Under the pieces are notes generated by a model. That model ran no database searches. It was not told the origin of the DNA and worked only from the letters and a program-made list of their open reading frames with translations. A stretch of 64,000 nucleotides of DNA from Juglans regia (taxonomy: Eukaryota > Streptophyta > Magnoliopsida > Fagales > Juglandaceae), in NCBI RefSeq assembly GCF_001411555.2, contig NC_049908.1:29905964-29969963 (forward strand), read 5' to 3'. Both the position numbers and the translations under genes were made by a program. Each line of letters starts with the position of its first letter. The first letter of the stretch is position 1. Of this stretch, positions 59,701 to 64,000 are shown one piece after another.

Positions 59701-60499
59701 GCCGGAAAAGAGGGTTCACCTTATTCCTTATACCAAGTATGTTGGAGAATAAAGTACTGATCTCACACTTGCTGAGATGTCTTTGAAGCTGGTCTAGTAA
59801 GCTCAAGTACATTCTTTTGTTTGTTTTTTCTTCCAATACTGATCAAAAAAAAAAAAAAGTACGTTGGAGAATAAATTTCGTGCCCTTCCTATTACATTTA
59901 CAATCTAACAAAATAATGAGGGCTGTGTTTGGGGCCTTGCTCTGCGGATACCATTTTGCATCCATAGTTTAATGATTCATCTATTTAATACATATTTTTT
60001 AGAGATTGATTTGCACATGGACAAAGGGGTAATACAAAAAGGGATTGATGCTCTTAGCACAGCTTGTTGATTGAAAAATCAAGCCTTTCAGGCAGGGACA
60101 AGTCAAGATGAGAGCTAGAAATCAGAAATACACAGTGATGCAAAGAATTTAGTTGTTTTTACCCAACACGGATGGGCATGAAGTTCCACATATAGTAACT
60201 CTGGCCTCTTGCTATGTGGAAGAAGGTAAACAAATGGCTCTATTAATCTGGTGAACCAACTATATTATCAACTACACATTAATGAATAACCCATGATACC
60301 ACAAAAAAGTCACTTCTGTACAGGACTCAGTAACATGACAGATAAGAAGCTAAAATTATCCCATGCTACTAAAATTAATAACCCTTTGACTTGGGCCGTT
60401 ATCACTAGATTGCTCAAGGCATATAGGAATCTTTCCTGTCAAAGATAATACATAAGAAGTTATAAATGTTCTAAAACAAAGTTGGAGGCTAACTTGCAG

Positions 60500-62188
60500 T
60501 TATTTAACTCGAGAATGCTTCATATTGGGGCTCCCTCGAAGATCACTCATTTCACCACAATTTGAATTTCTCGTGGCTTTCAGCAAGCTGCCATTCATTC
60601 TGCACTCTGATGGCTTCTGTTCATCCTCTGCTTTAAGTTTTGAAGGGGTTTTTCTCCGGCGCTCATTATGACTAGCCAACCTTTCCCGGCAACTCTTTTT
60701 GTCATCATCAAACTCTGAAATTTCATGAAACCTGCACCACATATTCATATCCCAACCAAATGCTTCAGCAGAGACCATAGGGAAATAAAATGAGGATGCA
60801 TCAATTCTGGCACATGAACAAAAGCATTTACAAAAAATTATTCATACATACGACTTCCACCGCATGGAAAGCAAAAGTACTATGGCAACACAAATGGTAA
60901 TTCCAAATTACACTACCACCGCAATGTACATGATAAACAATTAGAAAACTGATGGTTTCTAATGTCAATATTTCTACTTGGTGACCACAACTGACCTATT
61001 AATTCCCACCCCACGAAATAAAATGATAAGTTTTCCAGTTGATTGCAATTTGTGGCAGAAAAGCTAACTTCTACTTACCAAATTGTTGTCTGCAATACGA
61101 GGGAGGAGCTTCCAATGAAAGTACATATAAATTTATTGATTTAAGGTTTACTTGTTAATAGAAAGTGGAAAATAATTCGTAGAAGCAAATCCATAGATAT
61201 CTTTATTCTCAATGCTTCAGTTTTGAATACAAGTGTACCACACATTATGAAGCCCAGGAGCTGGTTCAAATTAGGTACGGTAAGATAACATTATGACACA
61301 AGGTAAACAACTTAGATAAAGACACCAAAGATGCATGACTTGCCTAATTGTGAAAAATCAGACCCCACTGCACGCCGATGACCAAACTTGCAAGTTGCAA
61401 GCTCTTTGGTCAATTACAGAGATGCATGACTTGCCTAATTTTGAAAACTCAGACCCCATTGCTCGCCGATCACCAACTTGCAAGCTCTTTGGTCAATTAC
61501 AGAAAGGCTAGTTCACAGTTACTCGCAGACTAATTCAGTTATAATCAAAACAAATAGAGCATGAAATCACACAAACCTTTCTTTTTCCTCCTTGTAACTC
61601 AACCAGAAAATGAACTGGAAATAAACAGTCGAACATATTATGGGCAAAAGAGAACACCCAATTCACTTGCTATCCATAATTAGACAGAGAAGAAAACTCA
61701 CAAACACCCATGTGCATTACAAAATTATATAAGCTCTTCTAAGAAGAAGTTAAATACTTGCTACACTGCTGGCAAAACCTCTGGCGGACGCCGCTGACTA
61801 AAACGACAGGGGATCTAGAGTGGTGCTCGCAAACCTTATGTCGCTTGTGATAAGTCTTCCCCATTCTCAAGTCCACAACACATTCATCAGCCTGGCAATG
61901 TAATGAGTCAATGCCACTGATCATATTGTTACCACTACTACTACTACCATTCATAAAGGGTACCATAGCACTAAGCCTCTGTCCAGCTGAAACTACCCTT
62001 ATCATCACCTTCTTCCTTCCATACTCTAGTCCCAGCTCATCCTCCTTTTCAACTTCTTCTTCTCCCTCATTACCCTCATCAACATCGGCTTCTTCATCTT
62101 CGTCATTATCATGATCATCATAACGTTCAGTACCTTCTTGTTCCTGCTCTTCTTCTTCCTCTTCTTTCTTAAAAGATTTTTCAGCCAT
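60500..62188 (-). CDS. SPL3/SBP1-type squamosa promoter-binding-like transcription factor
   Basis: Two exons, 61758-62188 and 60500-60731, join in phase (AA|G) to 220 aa. The intron splits the SBP domain at the conserved site after the second zinc-finger start. Residues 8-57 are extremely acidic (E/D runs). The SBP box spans about residues 98-172: first zinc site C98, C103, C120, H123; second C139, C142, H146, C158; then a bipartite nuclear signal (K-K-S-C-R-E-R-L ... N-E-R-R-R-K). Small SPLs of this group activate floral-meristem and phase-change genes such as FUL, LFY and AP1 by binding GTAC cores. In most plants they carry a miR156 site in the 3' UTR; none is recognisable here. The NLS carries S-C-R-E-R-L where S-C-R-R-R-L is usual. 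The short tail lacks an activation motif. Confidence 0.93.
61329..61503. repeat. 91-bp tandem duplication in the SPL intron
   Basis: agatgcatgacttgcctaat...caattacag occurs at 61329 and 61420. The second copy is shortened by loss of an internal cttgcaagtt repeat. Confidence 0.92.
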
Positions 62189-62471
62189 CGAAAACTCTGT
62201 TTCTGGGGCTCTATAGGAGAGAGAAACTTCTGGGAAAGTTGGGAGTTTTGGATGCAAGAGCAAGAGGGTAATGACAATGGGTCAGAACCATGGAGAGGTT
62301 GGGAGAAGGAGACGATCGATGTCAAAGCAATATGTACGGTGAAGGCCCGTTGTACTCTTGCAGAAGAGGAAAAATGGATTAACTTTTCACCCCCCAAGCA
62401 TTTCCTAATAGATAAGTACAAGGATAATGATACGTTTCTATTTCTTACCATTTTTTACTATTTTCTTTTTC

Positions 62472-62503
<32 letters not shown>

Positions 62504-64000
62504 TTGTTTTACTTTTGTTTTTAAAAAATTTATTTCATTCATTTATGAGAGTAAAATTACAGCTGTGATTGATATATACAGAAAAAAAAATTCTAATTAC
62601 AAGCTAACTATTCACGGTTGAGGCTCTAACAGTACATAAATTCTTTTGTGACTGGTATGATCTTAACTTTTAGAACTCTCTACAAACAAACCTTCTAAGA
62701 GATCACACTCTGTCTAAAGCAGAGATTTTAAATCTCACCCCTAGAGGAGGAGAGAACTTTCACTCTATGGACAAAATGTCTAAAAGACTATTTCTTTTTT
62801 ATTAGTAACCTAAAACAAAGAAAATAAATGAAAACGTAAATGATACATAGCAAAATAGCAAAATACAAATTGAAAAGTTATAGATCTGTATTTTCAACTT
62901 TAAAGGAAAAAAAAAAACAGGTACTGTGATGGCACGTCACCTAGAAGTATAGCAGAGAGTTGAATCTGAAGAAACTGATGGCCCTAGTCCCAAAAATGTC
63001 GAGCGTGATGACAATAGAGCTCTCCTTGCAGTGACGCGTGGATGACACGCAAGCACTTTGGACTGCGCATGTGGCTCACATGCTGCTCCGTTCGACTAGA
63101 TTCTTCACCCGTCTAAAGGATCGGTGCCTTGGAAATCTTACGGTAGTCGCGGGACTCTGGAAAACAATAGATCAAAATTTTGCCCTACTTTCAAAGAAAA
63201 ACACACAAAATCAGAAGAAAAAAAAAAAAAAAAAGGAAAAAAAAAAAACTAGAGAGAAGAGGGAGTAGGGATGAGGCTCCTCCCTCCCTCCTATGGTCTT
63301 GGTTTTTTTAGGGAGGCTGCTATAGAGAGAAAAGGGAGAGAGTGAGAGGTGTGCTTGGATTATATCTATTTTATTTTACTTAATAGTTAAGGAAGTAACT
63401 ATTAATAAAATTGTATATTTTAAAAAAAAAAATTTTAATAATTAAAGACATTAAAAAATACTTAAAAGAAAAGAATAAAAGAATAAAAATTTCAAATACA
63501 CTATAAAATAGTAAAAGATTGATAAGAAGTAGTAAGCCTATCAGTATCTTTTTTAAATTATTAGAAATATTTAAATCAAAATATTATGAAAATGAATTTG
63601 GTCAGACTGCATATAGAAGAAATTACTCATAATATTGAATTATTAGAAAATATATTTATTAATTATGAAGTCACATCATAAAATGATTAAAAAAAATTAA
63701 TTAAGAAGGTTATAAACACCATTTAAAAAATATTATACAATTTGATGATTAAATTCTCTGACAAAATATCTGTATATTTAATGATTATTTACAGTAAATT
63801 GAAATATATGATTATAATCTCTTATTATTAAAAAAGTGCTGAAAAGTTGAAGAAGTATTTGAACACATTTCTGGTAAATGTTTATTAATTAATGATATGA
63901 TATTGGAGCATGGAAGTTGCCAAAATGGCATTAATTAATGATATGATATTGGCCTTGTGATTCGGGTTACTTCCCAAAACTTTGGCTTAGAAATTTGGCC
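62189..64000. other. 5' flank of SPL gene and AT-rich right end of window
   Basis: Includes the SPL 5' UTR/promoter, a (TTA)n microsatellite near 62478-62505, an A-rich tract near 63218-63250 and a third-family AT repeat near 63370-63500. No gene is supported. Confidence 0.5.

Larger units (their letters stand above)
56153..60499. other. Long repeat-rich intergenic region
   Basis: No convincing gene in 4.3 kb. It holds a (GA)n tract at about 56346-56380, TA microsatellites near 56745-56763, 58018-58052 and 58724-58744, a family B MITE, and an LTR-like stretch near 59270. Open frames at 57341, 58969 and 59012 have no recognisable domain. Confidence 0.5.

Noticed and set aside
60330..60355. 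tgacagataagaagctaaaa as a miR156 complementary site in the SPL 3' UTR
   Set aside because: Only the first seven bases match the miR156 sense sequence; the rest diverges, so pairing would be too weak.

Overview
The window is nuclear DNA of a dicot plant, most likely a woody rosid. Genes have many introns with GT-AG junctions, the spacers are AT-rich, and the recognisable proteins are all plant families (FAR1-related, zeta-carotene desaturase, LTO1, SKIP23-type F-box, PAT10, LHT-type transporter, ISTL, DUF241, SPL). One MITE family, present in six copies, resembles repeats I associate with Fagales (walnut/hickory relatives), but that placement is a moderate-confidence inference. The ORFs supplied sometimes begin at non-ATG codons, so every start given here was re-read from the sequence.

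Layout. 1-6.4 kb: a GRF zinc-finger/coiled-coil ORF (plus) faces a FAR1/MULE-transposase gene (minus), followed by a three-copy 176-bp tandem array and a GC-richer leader. This looks like the right part of a large Mutator-like element or a domesticated derivative. 6.5-14 kb: a decayed, intron-bearing zeta-carotene desaturase (ZDS) pseudogene (minus). One intron holds a miniature LTR retrotransposon (TRIM) that was itself interrupted by a short LINE; another holds a 154-bp tandem array. 14.4-15 kb: MITE cluster. 15.2-19.7 kb: intact six-exon LTO1 (thylakoid disulfide-forming VKOR-thioredoxin fusion). 20.2-21.4 kb: MITEs flanking a 585-bp hAT-type element with a perfect 8-bp target duplication. 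21.5-22.7 kb: single-exon F-box/DUF295 gene. 25.1-33.5 kb: eleven-exon PAT10-like DHHC S-acyltransferase with a LINE in intron 6 and a damaged N-terminus. 34.9-37.5 kb: LHT8-like amino-acid transporter (minus). 39.4-44.2 kb: IST1-like ESCRT gene (minus) whose second intron carries two tandem arrays. 45.4-55.2 kb: two DUF241 paralogues (minus) separated by a degenerate Ty1/copia element with both LTRs. 60.5-62.2 kb: two-exon SPL3/SBP1-type transcription factor (minus).

The genes are independent housekeeping and regulatory loci, not a pathway cluster. The only local gene family is the DUF241 pair. The unusual content is in the repeats and in gene decay. I see no prokaryote-style system, CRISPR array, rRNA or tRNA gene. 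The best candidates for a second look are the PAT10 start region, the triplicated splice-acceptor region in the IST1-like gene, the TRIM/LINE nest, and the apparent lack of a miR156 site in the SPL gene.
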